Shown here in pieces: positions 43,889 through 52,138 of a stretch of DNA of 64,000 nucleotides. Position numbers and translations under genes: made by a program. Within the stretch, counting starts at the first letter, position 1; every line of letters starts with the position of its first letter. Location: NCBI GenBank assembly GCA_951812285.1, contig OX638292.1, positions 2,503,001-2,567,000 of the forward strand. The letters run 5' to 3'. The notes under the pieces were generated by a model. The model did not search any database and was not told where the DNA came from. It was given only the letters and a program-made list of their open reading frames with translations. The stretch comes from an uncultured Dehalococcoidia bacterium. Lineage in GTDB: Bacteria; Chloroflexota; Dehalococcoidia; Lucifugimonadales; UBA1127.

Positions 43889-46800
43889 ATGGGACTCACC
43901 GGCATACTGGACATCCTCGGCGAATCGGCGGCCTTTCAGGCGTCGCTCCGCGCCCTCGAGAACGGCGGCGCGCGGACGCCGCTGCGCCTCACGGCGCCGG
44001 ACGCGGCCCGCGGCTGGGCGCTCGGCGGGCTGAGCCGCGGCCTGCGCCGCCCGATGCTGGTGGTGACGGCCAAGCCCGAGGACGCCGACCGGATCTCGGA
44101 CGAGCTCACGACGATCCTCGGCGAGGGCGACGGCGCGCCCGCGGTGCTGCGGCTGCCGGAGAGCGAGGCGCTGCCGTACGAGCGGCTGGCCGAGGACGAG
44201 GCCGTCGCGCACGACCGGCTCGGGGTGCTCTCGGCGCTGCTGGAACATGGCCGCTACAGCGGCGGCAAGGGTGACAGCTCGCCGGGGCTGGTGCTGGTGG
44301 CGTCGGTGGCGGCGCTGTGCCAGCGCACGCTGCGGCCGGACCAGTTCGAGGACACGACGCACACGCTGGCAGTGGGGCAGCGCGTGCAGACGGGCCCGCT
44401 GCTGATGCGGTGGGCGGCGATGGGCTACGTCATGGAGCCCACCGTCGAGACGCCGGGCGCGGCCAGCCGGCGCGGCGGGATCCTCGACATCTACCCGCCC
44501 AGCGCGGCAACGCCTTTCCGCATCGAGCTCTTCGGCGACGTCATCGAGGAGATCCGCGCATTCGACCCGGAGACGCAGCGCTCGGCGGCGCCGGTGGCGA
44601 GCGTCACCGTCACGCCCGCGCTCGACCACCCGGTCGACGCGGAGGCGCTGGAGGCCATAGAGGAGCTGTTCGACCCTGAAGCGGTCGACGCGGACCCGCT
44701 GGCGCGGATGCAAGAGGACGTCGAGCGGATGGGGAGCGGGCAGAGCATCGGCGAAGCGGCGTTCTACGCGGGATTCCTCATCGACGGCAGCCCGCTGGAC
44801 TACCTGCCGGCGGAGGCCGTGGTAGCCGTACTGGAGCCGGACCGGGTGTCGCAGGAGGCCGAGGCGCTGGAGGAGCAGGCGTCGGCGCTGCTGGCGGCGA
44901 AGGTGGCGCGGCGTGAGCTGCCCGCGGGTTGGGTCTCGCCGTGGTGGCCGTGGAGCGCGGTGCTCGAGCGCATCGAGGGCCACGGCGCGCAGCTGCACCT
45001 CGAGTGGCTGACGCCCTCGGCCGCGGGCGGGCAGGGCGGACTGCAGGCCACGCCGGCGCCGGGATTCTGGGGGCGGCTGGAGGCCTTCGCCAGCGACATC
45101 GCCGACCGTACGCGGGCGGGGGAGCGCGTCGTCGTGCTCTCGCACCATGCGGAGCGGCTGCAGGAGGTGCTGCGCGGTTACGACGTCGGCGCGGCGCTGC
45201 TGGACGACGTGCGCAGCGCGCCGCAGCCCGGCTCCGTCACGCTCGCCGACACGCCGCTCACGGAGGGCATGCGGCTGGAGCTCGACGGCGGGGCGCTGAC
45301 GGTCTTCACGGACACGGAGGTCTTCGGCCACGCAAAGCGCCGCCGGACGCTGCGCCGCCACGCCGCCCGCCGCGAGGCCTTCCTGACGGAGCTGGTGCCG
45401 GGGGCGTACGTCGTACACATCGACCACGGCATCGCGCGGTTCGCGGGGGTGCGGCGGGTCGCGACGGAGCATGGCGAGCGCGAGTACCTGACGCTGGAGT
45501 ACGCGGAGGGCGACAAGCTCTACGTGCCCTCGGAGCACCTGGACCGCGTCACGCCGTACGTGGCGCCGGGCGACGACTCGCCGACGCTGACGCGACTCGG
45601 CAGCCAGGAGTGGTCGCGGGCGAAGGAGCGGGCGCACCGTGCGGCGCGGGAGATGGCGGGCGAGCTGGTCGCGCTGTACGCGGCGCGGCAGGTGCTGCCC
45701 GGACACCCCTTCTCGCCGGACACCCTCTGGCAGCACGAGATGGAGGACGCCTTCCCCTACGCGGAGACGCGCGACCAACTCGAGGCGATCGACGCGGTGA
45801 AGGCGTCGATGGAGACGCCGCACCCGATGGACCACCTGGTCTGCGGCGACGTGGGGTACGGCAAGACGGAGATCGCGGTGCGGGCGGCGTTCAAGGCCGT
45901 GCAGGATGGGCTGCAGGTGGCCGTGCTCTGCCCGACGACGGTGCTCGCGCAGCAGCACTACGCCACCTTCGCCGATCGCCTCAGCCCATACCCCGTCCGC
46001 ATCGAGGTGCTCAGCCGCTTCCGGACGCCGCCAGAGCAGGCGGCGACGGTCGAGGGGCTGCGCTCGGGCGCCGTGGACATCGTCATCGGCACGCACCGGG
46101 TGCTGTCGAGGGACGTGGCGTTCAGCAATCTCGGCCTCGTGGTTGTCGACGACGAGCAGCGGTTCGGCGTGGTGCACAAGGAGTGGTTCAAGAAGCTGCG
46201 GCGCGAGGTGGACGTGCTAACGCTGACGGCGACGCCCATCCCGCGGACGCTCTCGATGGCGCTGGCGGGGGTGCGCGACATGACGACGGTGCACACGCCG
46301 CCGCAGGAGCGGCAGCCGGTGCGGACGTTCGTGTGCGAGTACAGCGACAGCGTGGTGCAGGAGGCGCTGCTGCGGGAGCTCGACCGGGGCGGGCAGGTCT
46401 TCTTCCTGCACAACCGCATCCGCACCATCCACGAGTGGGCCGACCGCATCCAGAAGCTCGCGCCGCAGGCCAAGGTGGCCGTCGGGCACGGGCGCATGGA
46501 CGAGGAGGAGCTGGCCGGCGTGATGAGCGACTTCATGGAGGGCAAGACGGACGTCCTCGTCTCGACGACCATCATCGAGGCGGGGCTGGACCTGCCCAAC
46601 GCCAACACCATCCTGGTGCACCGGCCGGAGATGCTGGGGCTCGCGCAGATGTACCAGCTGCGGGGGCGCGTCGGCCGCGGGGCGCGGCACGCGTACGCCT
46701 ACTTCCTCATCACCCCCGGCATCCCGATGACCGAGGCGGCGCAGAAGCGGCTGAAGGCCATGCTGGCCTACCAGGAGCTGGGCGCCGGGTTCCGCATCGC

Positions 46801-47413
46801 GATGAAGGACCTCGAGATCCGGGGCGCGGGCAACATCCTGGGCGCGGAGCAGAGCGGGCACGTCCACGCCATCGGCTTCGACCTGTACACGCGGCTGCTG
46901 GAGGAGGCCGTCGCGGAGCTGCGGGCGGAGCAGGCGGGGCAGCCCTTCACGCCGCGGGCGGACCTCGCACAGGTGTCCGTCGACCTCCCGCTGGAGGCGT
47001 ACATCCCCGAGGACTACATCGCCGACCTGCCGTCGCGGCTCGGCGCGTACGGGCGGCTGGCGCGCGCGGCCGACACGGAGGAGGCGGTCATCATCGGCGA
47101 GGAGTTGCGCGACCGGTTCGGGCCGACGCCCGAGGAGGTACGGAACCTGGTGTACGCCGTGCGCATCAAGACGCTGGCGCGCGCGGCGGGCGTCGAGACC
47201 GTGGCCCGCGAGGGCGGCTCCATCGCGCTGCGGCTGCGCCACGGCGTCGGCGGCGCAGCGCCGCTGCTGCAGCGAGAGCTCGGCGCGCACGCCCGCGTCG
47301 GTGACGCGCTCGTACGGGTGCAGGTCAAGGAAGGCTGGACGGAGACGCTCGCGTGGACGCTTGAGCGGCTGGCGGCGTTCCGGGAGCGCGTGCTGGAGTT
47401 GGCTGGGGGTTAG
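43889..47413 (+). CDS. mfd: transcription-repair coupling factor
   Basis: 1174 residues, complete. The N-terminal UvrB-like module binds UvrA ('GGILDIYPPSAATPFRIELFGDVIEEIR'). The RNA-polymerase-interacting (CarD-like) domain has 'LVPGAYVVHIDHGIARFAG'. The superfamily 2 translocase has 'VCGDVGYGKTEIAVRAAFKAV', 'VVVDDEQRFGV' and 'LTLTATPIPRTL', and the C-terminal TRCF domain follows 'RDRFGPTPEEV'. It displaces stalled RNA polymerase and recruits nucleotide-excision repair. The last 12 codons plus stop (47374-47415) are duplicated at 48599-48640, beyond a toxin-antitoxin pair. Confidence 0.97.
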   Translation: MGLTGILDILGESAAFQASLRALENGGARTPLRLTAPDAARGWALGGLSRGLRRPMLVVTAKPEDADRISDELTTILGEGDGAPAVLRLPESEALPYERLAEDEAVAHDRLGVLSALLEHGRYSGGKGDSSPGLVLVASVAALCQRTLRPDQFEDTTHTLAVGQRVQTGPLLMRWAAMGYVMEPTVETPGAASRRGGILDIYPPSAATPFRIELFGDVIEEIRAFDPETQRSAAPVASVTVTPALDHPVDAEALEAIEELFDPEAVDADPLARMQEDVERMGSGQSIGEAAFYAGFLIDGSPLDYLPAEAVVAVLEPDRVSQEAEALEEQASALLAAKVARRELPAGWVSPWWPWSAVLERIEGHGAQLHLEWLTPSAAGGQGGLQATPAPGFWGRLEAFASDIADRTRAGERVVVLSHHAERLQEVLRGYDVGAALLDDVRSAPQPGSVTLADTPLTEGMRLELDGGALTVFTDTEVFGHAKRRRTLRRHAARREAFLTELVPGAYVVHIDHGIARFAGVRRVATEHGEREYLTLEYAEGDKLYVPSEHLDRVTPYVAPGDDSPTLTRLGSQEWSRAKERAHRAAREMAGELVALYAARQVLPGHPFSPDTLWQHEMEDAFPYAETRDQLEAIDAVKASMETPHPMDHLVCGDVGYGKTEIAVRAAFKAVQDGLQVAVLCPTTVLAQQHYATFADRLSPYPVRIEVLSRFRTPPEQAATVEGLRSGAVDIVIGTHRVLSRDVAFSNLGLVVVDDEQRFGVVHKEWFKKLRREVDVLTLTATPIPRTLSMALAGVRDMTTVHTPPQERQPVRTFVCEYSDSVVQEALLRELDRGGQVFFLHNRIRTIHEWADRIQKLAPQAKVAVGHGRMDEEELAGVMSDFMEGKTDVLVSTTIIEAGLDLPNANTILVHRPEMLGLAQMYQLRGRVGRGARHAYAYFLITPGIPMTEAAQKRLKAMLAYQELGAGFRIAMKDLEIRGAGNILGAEQSGHVHAIGFDLYTRLLEEAVAELRAEQAGQPFTPRADLAQVSVDLPLEAYIPEDYIADLPSRLGAYGRLARAADTEEAVIIGEELRDRFGPTPEEVRNLVYAVRIKTLARAAGVETVAREGGSIALRLRHGVGGAAPLLQRELGAHARVGDALVRVQVKEGWTETLAWTLERLAAFRERVLELAGG

Positions 47414-47415
47414 GG
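47374..47415 (+). repeat. mfd 3'-end direct repeat, copy inside mfd
   Basis: Encodes AFRERVLELAGG-stop. It aligns without gaps with 48599-48640, with four differences in 42 bases, all of them in third or silent positions. Confidence 0.85.
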
Positions 47416-47419
47416 GAGC

Positions 47420-47809
47420 CTACAAGCGAAGTCCCCTGTAGCTTGCTGAAATACGGCCGTTGGGGGACAGGAATCGTGCAAAGGGGCGTGCTACCTCAGC
47501 GTCGAGTTTCTCCAGAGCGCTCCATTTGTTCAGCAGCACGCGGAGCATGTCTTTGGCAGACATCTCTCCATCCGTGAGAAGGAAGATGCCTACAGTATTG
47601 GCAACCAAAGCCGCACGTTCATTTGGCTCTCGAAGGATGTACTTGTCGCAGCTGAGCGCCAACCAGCCATTCCGGCCGACGACTTCAAGCCAGCGCAAAT
47701 CAGGCGCTCCTCGCAGTCCCGTGCTCACTATAGAATGCGCGGGCAATTCGACGGCATGCAGGGCGTTTGGCACACCAGTGCCAATATTCTCGTCGCAGAA
47801 GAGGATCAC
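47420..47809 (-). CDS. PIN-like nuclease-type toxin candidate (DUF5615/VapC45-like)
   Basis: 129 residues. It starts MILFCDENIGTGVPNAL, the D-E-N motif of the DUF5615/Mut7-C-like PIN group. 'GAPDLRWLEVVGRNGWLALSCDKYIL' carries the middle acidic and basic residues, and 'GIFLLTDG' follows. Such proteins are predicted RNases. The start overlaps the stop of the DUF433 gene by four bases (47806-47809), the usual antitoxin-toxin coupling. It sits seven bases beyond the mfd stop, on the opposite strand, inside the segment bounded by the two mfd tails. G+C is visibly lower than in mfd. Confidence 0.75.
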   Translation of the reverse strand: MILFCDENIGTGVPNALHAVELPAHSIVSTGLRGAPDLRWLEVVGRNGWLALSCDKYILREPNERAALVANTVGIFLLTDGEMSAKDMLRVLLNKWSALEKLDAEVARPFARFLSPNGRISASYRGLRL

Positions 47810-48504
47810 GCAGCCAAACGCTCGCAGTACTCAAGCGCTGCCTCCACTTGCTCCCGGTCCAGTTGAAAGTCCTGCATGATGAAGTCCACGGATTCTTTCG
47901 CCTTGTTAAGCCGGGCATAGATGACATCAGCGGTAACGCGGCGGCCGGCGATGGCGGGGCGGCCGGAGACGATGTGGGGGTCGACTACGATGCAGGAACG
48001 CTTGCCAAGTGGCCACCAGCGAGAAGCAAGTTCATCCTCGTAGTCAAGTTCAGCGGCCATTTCCGCTACGGCCACTAGCCCGGGCAATGTCCACTGCTCC
48101 GGTTCATCCAACGCTTGGAACGAGTCCACAGACTCTTCTCCACGCATTACATGGACGACATGGTGGCCGATTGCCTCAAGCCTGATGTGAGCAAACGGGT
48201 ATTCGTAGCCAAACTGTTCTTGGGCATTCAAGTAAGCATTCCGCACAGCCCTAAAGGAAGCCCCTTCAGCCTTCCTGAGTCTAGCTGCCACAGCAATCTC
48301 AATGAGCTGCAGAAACGAGACAAAGGGGCCTTGACCCTTCTTTGCGCTCATGAGAGGGGGGCGGGGTTCCCCAAGGACGTTGGTACTGCCCAAAATCCAA
48401 TGGCGCACAGTCAAGGTGGAGATTCTTGCCAGACGAGCAGCTTCACTAAACGTGTACATCGGACCAGTACGCCAAGTAGTCTGAGGAATTCTTTGAGTCG
48501 CCAT
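47806..48504 (-). CDS. DUF433 antitoxin with N-terminal helix-turn-helix
   Basis: 232 residues. The N-terminal part ('MYTFSEAARLARISTLTVRHWI') is a MerR-like helix-turn-helix. The C-terminal 60 residues ('IVSGRPAIAGRRVTADVIYARL...DREQVEAALEYCE') are a DUF433 domain. This matches VapB45-type antitoxins that pair with PIN-like toxins and repress their own operon. ATG at 48504 was chosen; a G-rich stretch upstream can serve as ribosome binding site. It overlaps the PIN-like gene by ATGA. It is the upstream gene of the cassette between the mfd tail repeats. Confidence 0.75.
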   Translation of the reverse strand: MATQRIPQTTWRTGPMYTFSEAARLARISTLTVRHWILGSTNVLGEPRPPLMSAKKGQGPFVSFLQLIEIAVAARLRKAEGASFRAVRNAYLNAQEQFGYEYPFAHIRLEAIGHHVVHVMRGEESVDSFQALDEPEQWTLPGLVAVAEMAAELDYEDELASRWWPLGKRSCIVVDPHIVSGRPAIAGRRVTADVIYARLNKAKESVDFIMQDFQLDREQVEAALEYCERLAA

Positions 48505-48598
48505 GAAGGTGCACCCCCCTCCGGGCGCCCGCGTAATTCGGACGTCCGGCACCCCTCATTATGCCAGAGTGCGTCGGGCACGTCACACGTTCGTGTCA

Positions 48599-48640
48599 GG
48601 CCTTCCGCGAGCGCGTGCTGGAGCTGGCGGGGGGTTAGGG
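48599..48640 (+). pseudogene. second copy of the mfd 3' end
   Basis: Reads AFRERVLELAGG-stop in one frame with no gene body before it. Its TAG (48636-48638) overlaps the TAA of the convergent HAD-hydrolase gene (48635-48637). This is what would be expected if mfd and the HAD gene were originally adjacent with overlapping stops and the toxin-antitoxin segment arrived later together with the present mfd end. Confidence 0.8.
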
Positions 48641-49336
48641 CTGTTGCGTGCCGGCTGCGAAGCCGAGGATGTCCAGGAGGTCTGCGGGGGCGGCGGCTAC
48701 GAGGTCGGGCTGGGCGATGGCGGCGCGTTCCGCCGGGTCGGGGACGCCCCACGTGGCGAGGCAGCTCCAGCAGCCCGCCGCCTTTGCGGCTCCTATGTCG
48801 GCATGGGTGTCGCCGACCATCAGTGCGTGTTCGGGCGGGACGCCCAGTTGGTGGAGCGCCTTGAGGACACCCTCGGGGTCCGGCTTGGTCTTCGTGACGT
48901 CGTCGATGCCGATGAGGACGGGGATGCGGCCGGTGAGTCCCAGCTCCTCTAGCTCGACCGCGGCGCCGGCCGGGACCCCTTCGACCTCGAAGTACCTGTA
49001 CTTCTGGGTCACGACAGCCATGGGCATGGCGCGACGCTCGAGCTCGACCAGGACTTCGGCGACGCCGGGGTAGAGCCGCAGCAACCGGGGACCATTCGCC
49101 CCATAGATGCTCCTGTAGCGATCATAGAGGTCCGTGGGCTTTCCATGGCTCCCGGCCAGGAACGCGAGGGACTCGCCGAGGGTCTTGTCTCCGAGGTTGA
49201 GGAGGACGTGGCGGGGGTCGACGCCCTCGATTTCCACATCGAGGAGCGCCTGCGTCAGGGCGTTTATGCGCAGCGGCAGCGAGTCGACCAGGGTGTCATC
49301 GAAGTCCCACAGGACCGCGGACACGCGCAGGGGCAT
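48635..49336 (-). CDS. HAD-superfamily hydrolase (phosphoglycolate-phosphatase-like)
   Basis: 233 residues. HAD motif I is DFDDTLVDS, motif II 'AVVTQKYRYF', motif III Lys in 'DVTKTKPDPEG' and motif IV 'MVGDTHADIGAAKAAGC'. A helical cap lies between motifs I and II. It should cleave a small phosphate ester; Gph/PpaX-like enzymes are nearest by motif, but substrate is open. ATG at 49336 is placed just before motif I. The gene converges on the displaced mfd tail, sharing its stop region. Confidence 0.85.
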   Translation of the reverse strand: MPLRVSAVLWDFDDTLVDSLPLRINALTQALLDVEIEGVDPRHVLLNLGDKTLGESLAFLAGSHGKPTDLYDRYRSIYGANGPRLLRLYPGVAEVLVELERRAMPMAVVTQKYRYFEVEGVPAGAAVELEELGLTGRIPVLIGIDDVTKTKPDPEGVLKALHQLGVPPEHALMVGDTHADIGAAKAAGCWSCLATWGVPDPAERAAIAQPDLVAAAPADLLDILGFAAGTQQP

Positions 49337-49402
49337 TGCAGAGCTTGGCAAGGGGCCTCCGGCAAAAGGGGTACGTCTAGTGTACCCATAGGCGCCGTTG
49401 CG

Positions 49403-49431
49403 TTGACACCCCACCCCCTGCATGGTACGCT
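49403..49431 (+). promoter_or_regulatory. strong promoter of the A-type Fe-S carrier gene
   Basis: A perfect -35 TTGACA (49403-49408), 17 bases, TACGCT (49426-49431), about 45 bases upstream of the ATG. It is among the clearest promoters in the window. Confidence 0.65.
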
Positions 49432-49475
49432 CACGTTTGGCACGAATCGTCACGGAAGTTGTGGGGAGGACCCTG

Positions 49476-49811
49476 ATGATTGAAGTTACCGCTGAAGCTG
49501 TTGAGAAGCTGAAGTCCATCATGGAAGATGAAGAGGCCGAGGAATCCGCGCTTCGCGTGGTTGTGGTCCCGTCCGGGCAGGGCGTCCAGTACATGCTGAC
49601 CCTGGAGTCCGAGCAGAACGAGGACGACGTCCTCACCGTCATCGACGGCGTCAAGGTGCTCATCGACTCCGACAGCGCCCCCATCATGCAGGGCGCCTGC
49701 ATCGACTACGTCGAGGACCTGATGCGCAGCGGCTTCACCATCAACAACCCCAATGTCGCGACCGACTTCGGCTGCGGCTGCGGCGGCAACTGCTCCTGCG
49801 GCGGCCACTAG
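49476..49811 (+). CDS. A-type Fe-S carrier-like (HesB/IscA/ErpA) protein with an unusual Cys pattern
   Basis: 111 residues. It begins MIEVTAEAVEKLKSIMEDE, typical of the HesB fold, and has 'DGVKVLIDSDSAPIMQGACIDYVEDL' and 'NPNVATDFGCGCGGNCSCGGH'. In classical carriers the first ligand Cys lies in a G-C-S-G turn after strand 1; here the position reads 'VVPSGQGVQYML' with no Cys. In exchange the C-terminus has four Cys (CGCG then CSCG) and another Cys lies in ACIDY. Cluster binding may therefore differ, or the protein may bind another metal. ATG at 49476 with GGGGAGGA upstream. A perfect hairpin terminator follows. Confidence 0.8.
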   Translation: MIEVTAEAVEKLKSIMEDEEAEESALRVVVVPSGQGVQYMLTLESEQNEDDVLTVIDGVKVLIDSDSAPIMQGACIDYVEDLMRSGFTINNPNVATDFGCGCGGNCSCGGH

Positions 49812-49831
49812 CCCCGACACCCCAAGCGCAC

Positions 49832-49870
49832 AAATGAAGAGGCCCCGGGAAAGCCGGGGCCTCTTCATTT
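49832..49870. terminator. bidirectional 17-bp perfect hairpin terminator
   Basis: AAATGAAGAGGCCCCGG (49832-49848), loop GAAAG, CCGGGGCCTCTTCATTT (49854-49870). The A-rich left and T-rich right ends let it work in both directions, for the Fe-S carrier (+) and the convergent TPR gene (-). Confidence 0.93.
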
Positions 49871-49895
49871 CGGGTTTCCCCTGCCTCGCCCTGAG

Positions 49896-50741
49896 CTAGA
49901 CCCTGATCTCCTCGTCTTCCTCGTCCTCAACCTCTTCATCGTGGAGCGCGCGCACGGATCGCTGCGGCTTCACGGCTGCCGGCGGGTCGTCCCCGGCGTC
50001 ATCGCCGCCCAGACCGTCGTCGGTTAGCGGCGCCCAGCTTGTCATCGATTCGAATTCGACGTCATCGTCGAGGCCCATGTCCATGTCGGCGACGTAGGCC
50101 GGCACGGCGCTGCCCGTCGGCGGGAAGGAGACGACGCCGTTCATCTTGGCGGACTGGTACGTCTCGCGGACGACGACGGAGATGCCGGCGTGCGTGACGG
50201 AGGCAACGGCGGCGACGTACTTGTTGCCGCCGTCCTGGAGACGGATGAGGCGCGCGGCGAGCCTGGGGTCCAGCCGGCCAAGCTGGCGGCCGGTGCGGTT
50301 CAGCACGGAGACGGTGTGGCCGTCGACCTCGAGCTGGACGACGTCGCCGTTGTGCACCTGGCCGAGCACGGCCGCGGACGGCAGGCCGAGGAGGGCCGTA
50401 GTGGTGCTCTTGCCAGACTCCTCCAGGAAGACCTGCGGCGCCACGCGGCGGGCTGACGCCACGATGGGCGCGTCCTCCATACCGGCCATGCGCTCGAGGT
50501 TCTTCCGCGCGATGCTGTTGGTGGGCGCGATCTCCAGGCTGCGCCCCAGCGCGGCCCGGGCCTCCGAGTAGCGGCCGGTCTCCGCGAGGGCCTTGCCCAG
50601 GCGGTTCAGCGCCTCGACGTCGTCCGGGTAGAGACCGAGGATCTCCCGGTTCAGGACGACGGCGTCCTGCCACTTGCCCTGGGTCGCCAGGGTGATGGCC
50701 TCGTTGCCCTTCACTCTCTGCAGTTTTGATCTATGCTCCAC
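49896..50741 (-). CDS. TPR-repeat protein with acidic C-terminus
   Basis: 281 residues. Two tetratricopeptide units occupy about residues 10-75 ('ITLATQGKWQDAVVLNREIL', 'LGKALAETGRYSEARAALG'). The middle domain (about 110-200) has a beta-rich pattern 'VLGQVHNGDVVQLEVDGHTV...LNRTGRQLGRLDPRLAARL' that faintly recalls HIRAN-like domains. The last 30 residues are strongly acidic (DEEVEDEEDEEIRV). It probably acts as a scaffold; partners are unknown. The GTG start at 50741 is the only reasonable one. The CoA-binding gene lies 76 bases upstream on the same strand. Confidence 0.7.
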   Translation of the reverse strand: MEHRSKLQRVKGNEAITLATQGKWQDAVVLNREILGLYPDDVEALNRLGKALAETGRYSEARAALGRSLEIAPTNSIARKNLERMAGMEDAPIVASARRVAPQVFLEESGKSTTTALLGLPSAAVLGQVHNGDVVQLEVDGHTVSVLNRTGRQLGRLDPRLAARLIRLQDGGNKYVAAVASVTHAGISVVVRETYQSAKMNGVVSFPPTGSAVPAYVADMDMGLDDDVEFESMTSWAPLTDDGLGGDDAGDDPPAAVKPQRSVRALHDEEVEDEEDEEIRV

Positions 50742-50817
50742 GTGCAGCGCTCCGTACCCTCACATTGGAGGGGCATTCTACGGCGTCCCGCTTTGCGGCG
50801 CCAGTCCCATTCCGCCT

Positions 50818-51225
50818 CTACAACTTCCCCTGCCGCACCAGCGCGCGGTGCTCGATTGCCGTGCAGCGGTCCATGACCACGTCCAGGCCGTGCTCCGCTG
50901 CCCGGGCGGCCGCCTCGTGGTGGATGACGCCGAGCTGGAGCCACAGCGCTTCCGCACCCACCTTGACGGCCTGCTCGGCCACAGGCGGCACTTCCTGAGA
51001 ACGTCGGAATACGTCGATAAGTTCCACATGGAAGGGGATTGCTTCCAAATCCGGGTAGCTCCGCTCACCCAGGACCTCGTCGATCATGGGGTTCACGGGC
51101 ACGATGCGGTAGCCGTTCGCCTGCAAGTAGGCGGCGACGCCGTGGCTGGGCCGCGCGGGGTTGGGAGAGAGCCCCACCACCGCCACCGTCCTGCACTCTC
51201 GCAGAATCTCCTCAATGTTCCTCAA
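50818..51225 (-). CDS. CoA-binding (YccU-like) domain protein
   Basis: 135 residues forming a single Rossmann-type CoA_binding_2 domain. Typical stretches are 'ECRTVAVVGLSPNPARPSHGVAAYLQANGYRIVPVNP', 'VLGERSYPDLEAIP', 'VELIDVFRRSQEVPPVAEQA' and 'LWLQLGVIHHEAAARA'. The conserved Cys in 'VVMDRCTAIEH' is the family's cofactor-linked Cys. These proteins bind CoA or related nucleotides; the role is not defined. ATG at 51225 with GGGGGGA upstream. Confidence 0.88.
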   Translation of the reverse strand: MRNIEEILRECRTVAVVGLSPNPARPSHGVAAYLQANGYRIVPVNPMIDEVLGERSYPDLEAIPFHVELIDVFRRSQEVPPVAEQAVKVGAEALWLQLGVIHHEAAARAAEHGLDVVMDRCTAIEHRALVRQGKL

Positions 51226-51388
51226 CGAGGTCCCCCCTTTGCCAGTACGGAATAGACCCTAGGAGGGGGCATTGTCAAGTAGCTGCGGGGCCTATTGTGA
51301 GACTGACCTGAGACGAATGCGACAACAATGCATCCCGGCGGCCTATGCTAGCTAGACACCGCACCTGCGATGTGCTTCCCTAGTTGCA

Positions 51389-52138
51389 ATGACTACACAA
51401 GATTACCTCCCAGGACTGAAGCCCCTCGTCGAGGTGGTGTTGCCGGCCTACAACGAGGAGGAGGACCTCCCCCGCAGCGTCGAGACCCTCGTCGCGTTCC
51501 TGCGCGGGCAGCCGCAGTACGCGTGGCGCGTGCTGGTGGCCGACAACGCCTCGACCGATGGGACGCTGGCGACGGCGCAGGCCCTGGCGGAGACCCACTC
51601 CGAGGTGGAGGTCTTCCACCTGCAGCAGAAGGGCCGCGGGCGGGCCCTGCGCGCTGCGTGGCTCCGCAGCGACGCCGACGCCGTTTGCTACATGGACGTC
51701 GACCTCTCGACGGACCTGGAGGCGCTGCCGCACCTCATCACCGCCGTGCTCCACGGCGGGTACGACGTCGCCATCGGCACGCGGCTGGCGCGGGCGTCGC
51801 GCGTCTACAAGCGCACGCTGAAGCGCGAGGTCACGTCGCGCTGCTACAACCTGCTGATCAAGGCGATGTTCTGGACACGCTTCTCCGACGCGCAGTGCGG
51901 GTTCAAGGCGCTGAACCGCGCGGCCGCGCGCCGGCTGCTGCCCTGGGTGCAGGACAACGCCTTCTTCTTCGACACGGAGATGCTGATCATCGCGGAGAAG
52001 CGGGGGCTGCGAGTCTTCGAGGTACCGGTGACGTGGACGGACGACCCGGGCACGACGGTGCGCATTGTCGACACGGCGATGGAGGACCTGCGGGGGCTCC
52101 TGCGGCTGCGCTTTGGCGGCATCCCTCGGCTGTCGTAG
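51389..52138 (+). CDS. family 2 glycosyltransferase (dolichyl-/polyprenyl-phosphate hexose synthase-like)
   Basis: 249 residues of GT2. The nucleotide-sugar site is 'VEVVLPAYNEEEDLPRSVETL', with 'ADNASTDGT' and the DxD metal motif MDVDLSTD (about 109-116). The acceptor region 'FSDAQCGFKALNRAAARRLLP' and 'FFFDTEMLIIAEKRGLRVFEVPVTW' match ALG5/polyprenyl-phosphate glucosyltransferases. There is no C-terminal membrane domain. It should move a hexose from a nucleotide sugar to a lipid carrier for surface glycans. It stands alone; the 337 bases downstream are repeat-rich. Confidence 0.87.
   Translation: MTTQDYLPGLKPLVEVVLPAYNEEEDLPRSVETLVAFLRGQPQYAWRVLVADNASTDGTLATAQALAETHSEVEVFHLQQKGRGRALRAAWLRSDADAVCYMDVDLSTDLEALPHLITAVLHGGYDVAIGTRLARASRVYKRTLKREVTSRCYNLLIKAMFWTRFSDAQCGFKALNRAAARRLLPWVQDNAFFFDTEMLIIAEKRGLRVFEVPVTWTDDPGTTVRIVDTAMEDLRGLLRLRFGGIPRLS

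Noticed and set aside
43757..46177. A long minus-strand open frame opposite mfd
   Set aside because: Biased Arg/Leu/His composition typical of antisense reading of high-GC genes; mfd is complete on the plus strand.
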